DNA from: an uncultured Pseudomonadota bacterium
Lineage (GTDB): Bacteria > Myxococcota_A > UBA796 > SXON01
DNA length: 36,142 nucleotides
Assembly: GCA_903844155.1 (NCBI GenBank)
Contig: CAIMSU010000084.1
Span: forward strand, 1 to 36,142
Direction: 5' to 3'
A model generated the notes under the pieces. That model saw nothing but the letters and a program-made list of their open reading frames with translations. It was not told the origin of the DNA and did not search any database. The number at the start of each line of letters is the position of its first letter. The first letter of the stretch is position 1. The position numbers and the translations under genes are program-made. Positions 8,157-17,000 of this stretch are shown here, in pieces.

Positions 8157-9757
8157 TCGGAGTCGTCCGAGGGCGAGTCGCACTGGAAGTCGGACCCGTA
8201 GTCGATAAGCCCGTCGGCGTCCCCATTGTTGACGAAGTCCGAACACTGGTAGCCACTCGCCGCGTAGCTGAACCCTCCGCTCGACACGTTGTAGAACATC
8301 AGGTACTTGCCCGCGCTCACCCGGACGATCTCTGGGTCCATTACCGCGTCAAGCGCGGTAGAACATGAGTTGTCGAAATCCATCACGACGCCGTCCGTCG
8401 CGTCGTCCTGAACCGCGCTCTGCCATGTCCAGTACGTGGATCCGTACTGGTTCCCCCAGGTCTGGTGGTAGGCGAAGAGTTGGACCCCCCAGGTGTCAGG
8501 CGTCGGCTGACGGTCGACCCCAGTGAACATCATGCCGAGATCGGTGTCCGAGTCACCATCGGGATCGAGCGGCAGCACTTCCGGATCCACCACGTCGGGG
8601 TTCCGGTAAGGCGTGTTGGTGGTGTCGTCAGGCGGTGCGGTGGCCCACGTCAGCGCCAGACAGGCTGCGGCGTTGAAGGCCGACCCGTTCCAGCAGTTGA
8701 CCGTTCCGCAATCGTAGGAGGCGACGTTACAGCCGACGCCGCCAATTCCCCAATTCAGGCCGTCGTCGTCGCTCTCAGTGTATCGGATACTCGTCCCGGG
8801 CCAGGAGGGCGTAGCGCCGTCGCCGTCTTCGCTCACGAACCACGCACGCCAGAGGTGATCGTTGGGATCGCGGATCATCGTCGGGACGCTCGTGAACGAA
8901 TGGCCGTTGGCGGTGCCCCCCTCGTGGCCGCTCGTATCCTTGATGCGGGCATCCGCGTCCCCGGGATGTGTGGCGCCCGTTGGGAGGAACTTCACCCAGT
9001 CGCCGTCGATCTCCTGGGCATTGGCGAGCATCAAACGTCTGTTGTAGCTGGTCCCATCCGTGCAGTCCCCGGTTTCGTCGGCCTCGTACAGCATCATCAG
9101 TTTGCAGAACCCGGTGTGGGTCGGATCCACGTACATCGGGCACCGATAGGCGTCGTGCACCGCGTAGTCGAAGGAGCAGTTTGTATAGTTGTAGCTGGCG
9201 TAAAACGCGGTGCAAGTCGGCCCACCAGTGATTTGCCAGGTGTCGTTGGTGTAGGTGCCGGACACGTTCTGACCTTCGATGAAGGAACCCCCCGTCACGG
9301 TCGGGGAGCAAGTCCCCCCGGTACCGGTCATCGTGATGCTGGACGGGTTGATGCCGATGTGCTGTGCGGACCACCGAGTCCCCGTGATGTGGGTCATCGC
9401 CTCTGAGCTCACCGCCACGGCAGCGCACAGCCCGATCTGCGCCGAATTGATGCAGTTCTCCACGCCGCCACCGTCAGGACTCAGGATCTTGGTCGCGGAT
9501 CCCGTCCACCCCCCGGTCGCCGGGTCGAACTTTTGAACGTAGAAGTCGTGGTCCGTGACATCAGCGTAAAGCACCCAGATCGCGTCGCCAGTGTTGATTG
9601 CATCCAGCAACGTCCCATTGGAATGGAAGAGGAGCACGGGGTGCCCGTTGTAGTGAGTGGGCACGAAATCGCGGCCCGGCAGAGGGGTCGCGTCCGCGCG
9701 GCCCGCGAGGAGAAGTAGGACAGCCGCGAGGTTGAGTGAGCAGGTCGTACGATGCAT
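8153..9757 (-). CDS. Secreted beta-propeller-like protein with calcium-type C-terminal tail
   Basis: 534 residues from ATG at 9757, preceded by GGAG. The N-terminus MHRTTCSLNLAAVLLLLAG is a signal peptide with cleavage near ADA. The body has repeated strands with Asp/Trp (AIWVLYADVT, WRAWFVSEDGDG, SIRYTESDDDGLNW, DPEIVRVSAGKYLMFYN), as in BNR/glycosidase-like five-bladed propellers, but catalytic residues cannot be assigned. Many Cys pairs suggest disulfides. The end GLIDYGSDFQC...SDDSE matches the D-GLIDYP-D-GC-S-D-E tail seen on many secreted delta-proteobacterial proteins. It is co-translated with the downstream MopE lipoprotein (ATGA overlap at 8153-8156), so the two probably work together at the cell surface. 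Confidence 0.7.
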   Translation of the reverse strand: MHRTTCSLNLAAVLLLLAGRADATPLPGRDFVPTHYNGHPVLLFHSNGTLLDAINTGDAIWVLYADVTDHDFYVQKFDPATGGWTGSATKILSPDGGGVENCINSAQIGLCAAVAVSSEAMTHITGTRWSAQHIGINPSSITMTGTGGTCSPTVTGGSFIEGQNVSGTYTNDTWQITGGPTCTAFYASYNYTNCSFDYAVHDAYRCPMYVDPTHTGFCKLMMLYEADETGDCTDGTSYNRRLMLANAQEIDGDWVKFLPTGATHPGDADARIKDTSGHEGGTANGHSFTSVPTMIRDPNDHLWRAWFVSEDGDGATPSWPGTSIRYTESDDDGLNWGIGGVGCNVASYDCGTVNCWNGSAFNAAACLALTWATAPPDDTTNTPYRNPDVVDPEVLPLDPDGDSDTDLGMMFTGVDRQPTPDTWGVQLFAYHQTWGNQYGSTYWTWQSAVQDDATDGVVMDFDNSCSTALDAVMDPEIVRVSAGKYLMFYNVSSGGFSYAASGYQCSDFVNNGDADGLIDYGSDFQCDSPSDDSE

Positions 9758-9841
9758 TTCGGTGGCTCCAGAACGCAGGGTACCACGATTCGAAGCAGGT
9801 CGGGGTGGTGGCTTCGCGAGCGGCATCTACCCGCCCAGCCT

Positions 9842-12694
9842 CTACGCACCCGCCAGAAGCGACTCTTCACGGTCGGCATGCACGATCAGCCGGCGTCGCA
9901 GCGACGGGAACCCCGAAGGGTCCCGGAGGAGGGCTCGGGTCTCGGCGAGCAGCCCCGCGTGCTCGCCGATGAGTTTCTGCGCTGCGGCGCTGGCGGACCC
10001 GAAAAGCGCCGGGAACACGCTCGTCTCCTCGGCGGTGAAATGGGCGACCAACTCGGGGAGCAGCACTCGCTTGACCTCTGCGGCGATGGTTGCCGGGTCG
10101 GCCGCGATCCGGGCGAGCAAGGCGTGGATCTCCGCGTGGTCGTCCACCAGCCAGCGCGCTGGGTCCTGACCACGGGCAGGTGCGGGGCACCGCTCAACAA
10201 CATCGCCCCGACGCGCTCCGCCCACCATCCCGAGCAGGGTGGCCTCGTTCCGCGCCACAAACGCGCGGATCTCCGCTCGCGTCCACCCCGGCGGCGGGCT
10301 CGCGATCACCGCGTCGACGACGAGCTTGTAGAACTGGAGCCCGTCCCGGATCGGGTGATCCTGCGGCTGGCTGCGCGCCAGCCGGTCGCGCTCGCGGGTC
10401 ACCGCTGCGAGTTCACGCTTCGCGTCCGCCGCCCTCCCGCGCAACTCGCCGAGCTGCTGCTCCAGCTTCGCCACGCGGGAGGCGTCCCCGGCGTCCGGCA
10501 GCCGCAAAAGCTTCGCGACGAGCACCGCGATCGCCGGGAGCAGATGGGCGGTTGCGGCTCCCAAATCTTCCCTTCTGGCGACAAATTCTTCGTCGTGGCC
10601 GTCTCCCATTTTTCCATCAAGGTGTGTCAATTCGTGAACCGCAACGCCGTGAAGGAACGCCGCGAGCGCCAGAGGCCGATCCCGATGCGCCTTCGCCACC
10701 TGCGCGAACCGATCCGGGTGGATGAACACGAACCGGCGCCCGCCGGGCCGCTCGATGGCCTCGGCGACCACGTTGTCGTCCAGCACGAAGCCGGGCCGGA
10801 ACGAGCGGCGCATCCGGGCCTCGGACGCCACGAGTCGCAACGTGCCGTCCCAGGCGAGCAAGTACGGCACCCACTTCGCGACGTTCTTCTTGAAGCGGTA
10901 CGCGCGGGCTCGGTCGTAGGTCTTCTTCGCGATCCGCATCCCGGCGAATCGTCCAAACGGATTCTTTACCCTTCGTTTCTCGGCGGCATCGAGGGAGCGC
11001 GCCCACTTCGGGGTGAGGGCGTCCAGTGCGCCAGTGGCCCGGCTGACGGCAACCGCCTGCATCAGCCCGCCGCCCCCCGGCCCGAGCGCCTGCTCCGCGG
11101 CCCGGTCGATGGCGGCCTCGACGGCCTGGGTCTGCCAGCCATCGAGGTTCTGCCCGGCCTCGGCGCGCCGGAGCGCCTGGTCCACCTGCTCGGTCACGAC
11201 GACGACGCGCACACCGCCCGCAGCCTTCCCGGCGTCGTCCGCCTCGGTCAGGACGCGGCGCAGGACCCGTGCGGCGGCCACGTCGGACAGGGCTGCGATG
11301 TCGGGCTCGACCCTCTCTTTGTCCGCCACGGCGGCAACGCCAGGCGGCAAGACCCAGCCGCGATCCGGCGCGTCCCCCTCCGGGACTGCCCTCGTTCCGC
11401 GCGGTGCCGCAGACGCGACCGGCTCGGCGACCCCGGCGTACTGGGCCTGTGCCGCGTAAAAATCGGTGATCCCGCCCGCTGCGTCCGCGACGGCGGCGCG
11501 CACGTCCGGGTCCTGGAACGCCAACGCGAGCTGGTCGGCGATGGCATCGCCCTCCTCACCGCCGTCGTCTCCTTCGGGATCGATGAACTCATCCTCCTCG
11601 CCTTTGCCCGTGCTTTCGTTCTCGCGCTCGACCTCTTCCACGAGATCGGCGAACGTCCACGCCGCCTGATCGTCGAGCGCATCCCGCGCCGCATTGAAGG
11701 GGTAGCCCCGCACCCCCGGCCGGAGTTTTGAAGAAAAATCCACGACCACATCGGCTTTCAGCCCGCCCCGCTGGGCCGGCATGACCGTTTGTAGCAAGCC
11801 GTTCAGGCGCAAATAGTACGCTCCGCCGCGGTCGCCGGGCGGACGGCGGTAGGCGCGCACGACCGCAGTCGTGCCTACACCCCAGCTCCCCTCGACGGTG
11901 ACGCGCGAGCCACCCCGGCGGCTGAACATCGGCGTGACCTCGCGCCCGTTGAAGACCAGTGTGATCCCCGGCAGATCGTTCCCTGCCAACAGCTCGCGCA
12001 GGCGGTCCTCGATGTCGACGTACACGCCGCGGGCGCGGCTCCAGTACCGCACCAAATCGGGATCCACGTCTGAGAGATCCAGGCGCAGGCCCTGGCGGTA
12101 GGGCGCGTCGAAAATCTGCACCTCCTTGTCCATGCCGTCCGCGACGGCGAGGTTGTCGCGGGTGTGCATGCGCCACCGAAAACCCCGGCTTGTTCCTAAG
12201 ATCACCGCCTTGGCGACGCCGAACCCGCCCGCCGCTTCGCCCGAATCCGCAGCGTCCCGCTTGCCGCTCTCGCCGATCACGAGAAACTTTTTCAGGATGG
12301 TGTCGGCGTCCATACCCACCCCCGAATCACTGTACGAAAGTCTGCGCTCTTTGGCGTCCCACTCGACCTCGAACCGCGCATCCTCTGGCTTTATGCTCCG
12401 TAATCGCAGCGCAGAACGAACTGAGTCCACGGAATTCTGCAACGCCTCCCTCGTCGCCAGCCACGGGAGGTCGCCTGACTTGTAGACCGACTTGGTCAAC
12501 AGCGCCCACAGCATGTTGCTGTTGGCCCCCGGTCGGCCGGACGCCTTGGCAACGGCCTCCATCGCCTCGCGGATTTCGCGGCGCGCCCCGAGCTCGCGCC
12601 GGAGCGCGTCCCGGTCGATGCCGGCACGGCCGACCGCCCGGAGCGATCGACCTACGGAGGGCATCGGCTGGGAGCAGGGACACGGCTTTTGCAC
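9842..12694 (-). CDS. GHKL ATPase / HEXXH metallopeptidase-like / hemerythrin fusion protein
   Basis: 950 residues from GTG at 12694 (GGAG five bases upstream); ATG at 12664 would give 940. Numbers here follow the ATG. A GHKL (Hsp90/MutL/histidine-kinase) ATP site is visible: N-box ATREALQNSVD (Glu73, Asn77), G1 box DSGVGM (113-118), G2 box GEAAGGFGVAKA (142-153). A linker with a very acidic stretch (347-373) follows. At 677-681 is HELTH, with a further His690 in GHDEEF, a zinc-peptidase-like site. A coiled coil spans about 728-765. The C-terminus (840-935) has a full hemerythrin ligand set: His843, His875-x3-Glu879, His902, His929-x3-Glu933. The gene lies downstream of the helicase/methylase, lysozyme and small protein genes on the same strand. 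Substrate and partners are unknown, and I know of no named family with this three-part order. Confidence 0.8.
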   Translation of the reverse strand: MQKPCPCSQPMPSVGRSLRAVGRAGIDRDALRRELGARREIREAMEAVAKASGRPGANSNMLWALLTKSVYKSGDLPWLATREALQNSVDSVRSALRLRSIKPEDARFEVEWDAKERRLSYSDSGVGMDADTILKKFLVIGESGKRDAADSGEAAGGFGVAKAVILGTSRGFRWRMHTRDNLAVADGMDKEVQIFDAPYRQGLRLDLSDVDPDLVRYWSRARGVYVDIEDRLRELLAGNDLPGITLVFNGREVTPMFSRRGGSRVTVEGSWGVGTTAVVRAYRRPPGDRGGAYYLRLNGLLQTVMPAQRGGLKADVVVDFSSKLRPGVRGYPFNAARDALDDQAAWTFADLVEEVERENESTGKGEEDEFIDPEGDDGGEEGDAIADQLALAFQDPDVRAAVADAAGGITDFYAAQAQYAGVAEPVASAAPRGTRAVPEGDAPDRGWVLPPGVAAVADKERVEPDIAALSDVAAARVLRRVLTEADDAGKAAGGVRVVVVTEQVDQALRRAEAGQNLDGWQTQAVEAAIDRAAEQALGPGGGGLMQAVAVSRATGALDALTPKWARSLDAAEKRRVKNPFGRFAGMRIAKKTYDRARAYRFKKNVAKWVPYLLAWDGTLRLVASEARMRRSFRPGFVLDDNVVAEAIERPGGRRFVFIHPDRFAQVAKAHRDRPLALAAFLHGVAVHELTHLDGKMGDGHDEEFVARREDLGAATAHLLPAIAVLVAKLLRLPDAGDASRVAKLEQQLGELRGRAADAKRELAAVTRERDRLARSQPQDHPIRDGLQFYKLVVDAVIASPPPGWTRAEIRAFVARNEATLLGMVGGARRGDVVERCPAPARGQDPARWLVDDHAEIHALLARIAADPATIAAEVKRVLLPELVAHFTAEETSVFPALFGSASAAAQKLIGEHAGLLAETRALLRDPSGFPSLRRRLIVHADREESLLAGA

Positions 12695-12738
12695 GGGATC
12701 TCCAGGCGCGTGAATGCGCGCGGGCTTTTGTCGGTCCG

Positions 12739-13023
12739 TCAGGCGCTGGGCGCGACGATGCGGCGGTTCTGGCCAAACGGCGCAAAATGGAGCGACCACA
12801 CGACCTCGACGAGAAAGTCGATGATGGCCTCCTTCGCGGGGTCTTCGATCCACGCTGGGATCAGCGGCACGTCGATCATCCGCGCCGCGGTGAGCAGCGC
12901 CTGGCGGACCCACGCCTTCTTGGTCTGCCCGGTGCGCGGGCCGAACGTGCTTTCCGCGACGGTCATGATGTCGTTCAGGGTGGGAAGAAGCCAGGCGGGG
13001 AGCTGAAGCTTTGAAATGTCCAT
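12739..13023 (-). CDS. Small protein in holin position (94 aa)
   Basis: 94 residues from ATG at 13023 with GGAG upstream. The sequence starts MDISKLQLPAWLLPTLNDIM and has a second hydrophobic stretch (VPLIPAWIEDPAKEAIIDFLVEVVW). No segment is long enough to be a clear transmembrane helix; amphipathic helices are more likely. It lies 35 bp after the lysozyme-like gene, where phages often carry holins or lysis accessories, but sequence alone does not prove that role. Confidence 0.5.
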   Translation of the reverse strand: MDISKLQLPAWLLPTLNDIMTVAESTFGPRTGQTKKAWVRQALLTAARMIDVPLIPAWIEDPAKEAIIDFLVEVVWSLHFAPFGQNRRIVAPSA

Positions 13024-13058
13024 GGGGACTCCGTGGGGGTTGGGGGATCGGGCGAGGG

Positions 13059-14027
13059 TCAGGAACGGGCGACGGGCGTGTCGCGGAGTTTTTGGTCGAC
13101 CAGCGGCTCGTAGGAGCGGGTGAGGATGAGATCCCACAGGTCCCACGGCCCGGTGACGCCGTGCCAGACGGGGCCGGGCGGCACTTCGCGAACCAGGGCA
13201 ACGCGCTGGGTGCCAACGAGCTTGAGGTTGACCTCCCCGGTGCCCGGCGCGACCTGCACCCACGCGATCGTGTGGTCGTCGTTGTACCAGGGGCTTGGCG
13301 GTGCCGTGGCCCGACGAAACTTGGCGGCACACAACCAGCCGTACTCGGCCAAGACCTGGATCTCGGAGGTGGGGCGCGGATGGCTGCCCGAGGCGTACAG
13401 CGCGACGAGGCGCTGGGCGGGGCCCGTCGCACCCGAGACGCCCTGATGGACGGTCCGGTCGTAGCAGACGACGAGCGCCCTTTCGGACGACACGCCGAGC
13501 AGCTTGGCGATGGCGACCGCCCCCTGCATGTGCGCACCGCGCTTGGCGAGCTCGCGCTGCGCCCCCTGGAACGCCGGGATCGTGCCAGCCGCCACGAACC
13601 GATCCAGCCAAGGCGGGTCCCAGAGATTCGCGCCGTCGACCGGGGCCAACGCGCGCGCCTGGACCGCGGCGAGCATCCGGGCGGCGCTGCCGGGACCGCC
13701 GAACGTCGCGTCGAACGTCGACGGGTCCGCGCTCCGCATCGCCCCGAGCACGTCAGAAAGCCCGCCGCCGCGCTGGGTCCATTGCAAGATGCCGTAGCTG
13801 ACACCCTGTCCGTCGAGGTTCCGCTGCACGCTTGAAAAAGTCCCTTCGTGCGCGGCGGTGTGCGCGATGAGGGTGTCCATCCAGTCTGTGAGCGTGTCGG
13901 CCACGAGAACTCCAGCGCGCCGAACCTCGACGCGCGAACGAGGGGAAAGGGCGAGCGCCAGACCGCCGAGCGCGACGGCGCCGAGGCCGATGGCGACCGC
14001 GAGGGGGGCGGCGCTACTTCGCGACAT
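13059..14027 (-). CDS. Membrane-anchored lysozyme/endolysin-like protein
   Basis: 322 residues from ATG at 14027, overlapping the end of the helicase gene by 14 bp. Residues 7-27 form one hydrophobic anchor (APLAVAIGLGAVALGGLALAL). The region 58-97 (AAHEGTFSSVQRN, then DGQGVSYGILQWTQRGGGL) matches the lysozyme-fold pattern of phage endolysins and chitosanase-like muramidases, with Glu61 as likely catalytic acid and Asp72 nearby. A later YDRTVHQG also recurs in that superfamily. The C-terminal ~120 residues have no recognised domain. The enzyme probably cleaves peptidoglycan glycan strands, either for lysis or as a virion/conjugation-associated muramidase. The N-terminal anchor favours export as a signal-anchor protein. 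Confidence 0.65.
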   Translation of the reverse strand: MSRSSAAPLAVAIGLGAVALGGLALALSPRSRVEVRRAGVLVADTLTDWMDTLIAHTAAHEGTFSSVQRNLDGQGVSYGILQWTQRGGGLSDVLGAMRSADPSTFDATFGGPGSAARMLAAVQARALAPVDGANLWDPPWLDRFVAAGTIPAFQGAQRELAKRGAHMQGAVAIAKLLGVSSERALVVCYDRTVHQGVSGATGPAQRLVALYASGSHPRPTSEIQVLAEYGWLCAAKFRRATAPPSPWYNDDHTIAWVQVAPGTGEVNLKLVGTQRVALVREVPPGPVWHGVTGPWDLWDLILTRSYEPLVDQKLRDTPVARS

Positions 14028-17000
14028 GGGCCAGCTCCTCGGCGTCGTCGGCGTCCGGCTCACCCGACAGCAGGTTGCGCGGGATCGACCGACCCCACCA
14101 CCAGCGCCCGGCCTCCGCGAGCTCGCCGAACTTGATCCCGGAGCCCCCCGCTTGGGCGAGAAACGCCGCCCATCCGGCCTCGGTGGGCGGGAGGATGTCC
14201 ACGCCCGCTGTGCCCGAAGCCGCGCCGGCGTTGACAATTCGGAGCCCCATGCGCGAGACCACCGGGATCTTTTGGGCCTGGGCGTTGTAGTAGCTCACCT
14301 TCGCGAGCGCACTGACGACGACGTCGGCCACCTGCAGCCATGTCCGCTCGACCCAGGCGTCAGGGGCGTGCTGCCACGCCATGCCCGGCCAGTCGCCTGA
14401 GTACCGCAGCTTGTCGTTCGCGATCTGCGCGACGGCGCGCACGGTCGCCGTCTCCTCGTCCGCCGGGAACGTCGCGCCGTAGTTTTGCGGCTTGAGTGCG
14501 GTGAACTTGGCGTCGTCGGATTTGGTCAGCCGCCACGCGCCCTCGCCCGCACCCCGCATCGCGATCTGCCCGTCCTTGGTCACCCGGCCGAACTCGATGT
14601 AGTCGATGCGTGAGGCGTTCCAGGCGCTTGGGACGCCCACCCGGAGGCCCTCGTAGACGGGGCCGCCACCCTCGGCGACGAGCACCGGTTTTTCGCGCAC
14701 GACGCCAGCGCTGGATGCCCACGGCCATGCCTCCACGTTGACCCGGGTGAGGTGCTTGAGCCGCTCCTCGGCCTCGCCCCGGAGGCGAGCCGCCTCGACC
14801 CCGTCCCGCGTGCGCTCGGCGTTGCGGAAGCGTGCGTTGATCGCGCGCAGGAGTTTCGATGCCTCGGTCGCGATCTTCTTCTTGGCCTCTGTCTCCCGCT
14901 GGGCGCGAACGGCTTCGAGCCGGGCGCGGGTCTGCTCCGGGTTGCGGGAGATCAGAAGCAAGATTTCTTCCGGTCCCATGTCCATTTGTGCGCCGGGGTT
15001 GTTCGTGTCCCGGTCCTGCCCTTTTATCAGTTGCGTCATCCACGCCCGTTTGCCCTGGATGAGGTTGAACCGAAGTCCATCCTGGCTTATTCGCGCAAAG
15101 TAGTAGTAGATCGCGATGGCTGAGAGCGTGTTGCCCTGCCGCACGCCGCGTCCGTTCCGCTGCTGGAGCGTCGCGGGCTCCCAGGGAAGATCGAGGTGGT
15201 GGATGGCGCAGGTCCGCGTCTGCAGATCGATGCCTTCGTAGGCGATCTGGTTCGCGATCACGACGTCAAACTTGGGTGCGAAGCCCTCGTCGGCGTCCCC
15301 GTTGAACTCGCGTGCGATGCGCTGGCGGTCGGCGGCGGCGGGTGCGACCTCGGCGTTCAGCACGCCGACCCGATCCTCGCCGATCCCCTCGCTGACCAGC
15401 ACCTGCTTGATCCAGCGGTGCGCCGCCACGTTGTCCACGAACACGATGTGCCCGCAACTCCGGTTCGTGAGGATGCGCTCGGCCATCGCCTCGAACTTGG
15501 GAGAGGACGGGTCCGCGACCTGATCGGCGTTCTTCCAGGTGTAGCCCTCATCGAGGTTCGCATGGACAGCGACGAGCGCCATGCGGGCGAGCAACCCCAG
15601 GATTTTGGCCTTCTGGCTCGGGTCGTCCGACTTGAGCGCGGCCTCGATCTCGCGGACGTACCGATCGTATTTTGCGTCTTGCGCAGGATCCATGTCCACT
15701 TCGACCATCTCGACCTTGGGCTCCGGGAGCTTCAGGCCGACGTCCTCGGCCGTCTTGAACTCGCCGTACCGCAAGATCGTGTCGCGAAGCTCGTGGAGGT
15801 TCTGGAAGCCGACAACGGCCCCGCGTTCCTCGACTTCCATCGTCGGGGTGACGACCGGCTTGATCTCGATGCGCAGGTACCGGTCGATGAATTGTTCGGG
15901 ATCGCGGATGCCCATGCGACGCCAGGCGTCCGGGTCGACGTACTGGATGAGATTGTAGAACTCCAGCGGGGAATTCTTGGCGGGTGTCGCGGACAAGAGC
16001 ACGATGCCGGTGCCGCCTGTCCGCTTGCGGACGGCCGCGCACCGAAAGTCGAGCTGCCACGCGCGCTTGGAGCCGTCGCCGGGGTTGCCCATGAACCGGG
16101 GGACGCCGCCTTCGCGGTCTTCCGGGAGGTACAAATTCTTGTAGTTTTGAGCTTCATCCACCAGAAGAAGGTCAACGCCGATGTCGTCCCAGGCGATCCC
16201 GGGGTCATACTCCCAGCCCTCCGCGAGCTCCATCTGTTGCGCGACCCAGGCGGCGATGCCCTCGCGCAGGATCGCCTCGTCCCGCTCACTCAACTTCTTT
16301 CGCTTCGCGGCGTTCCGACGACGCAACGCGACCTCGCGCTGGATGGCCTCGGTCTTCTCGGCGTAGGCCCTGACCGCCTTCTCGTTCATGCGCGTGCGGC
16401 CGAGTGCGGTGTAGGTGAGGACGACGACGTCGTACTCACCCGCCTGGAACCGGGTCCATTTTTCGGCGCGCTCCTGCGGGGTGTCGGTGTCGCTCGTGGC
16501 CAGGCCCTTGCGCTCGCCCCGCGAAATCGTCTTCTTCTTCGAGCCGATCACCGCGACCCGGTAGTCGGGCAATACGCGCTGGATGTCGGCGACCCACTTC
16601 CAGACGATGGAGTTGGGGACGAGCACGACCGGGCGCTTGCACCAGCCCTCCTGGCGCGCGCGCGCCAACGTGGCGATGCCCGTGTACGTCTTGCCGACGC
16701 CCACGTCGAACGCCAACAAGCCGCCGCGATTCGCCAGGACCCGCCGCGCCCCAGAAACCTGGTGCGGGTGCAGGCGCGGGCCGTCCTTCTTCCAGCGTGC
16801 GATGGTCAGCGGCTCGGCGGTGTAGGTCGGCGCGATGTACCCCCGGAACTGCCGGTTGTAGGCGTGTTCGATCGCGAGCCGTCGCACCGGCGTGGCCCCG
16901 GCCCAGCCCTTGAAGCTGGCGTCCCACTCCAGCGCCTTCTTCATGCGGATTTTGTCGATGTCCTTCTCGTTGTCGTCGTCGAACTTTTTCGAGGGAGCGA

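Noticed and set aside
9752-11731. 659-codon plus-strand frame opposite the GHKL-hemerythrin gene
   Set aside because: Composition is Arg/Ala/Gly-biased with no domain, and the minus strand carries clear motifs.
12739-13804. N-terminal 370 residues of the longest minus-strand frame containing the GHKL gene
   Set aside because: It is Arg/Ser/Pro-rich and overlaps the lysozyme-like and 94-residue genes in other frames; the real start is near 12694 or 12664.
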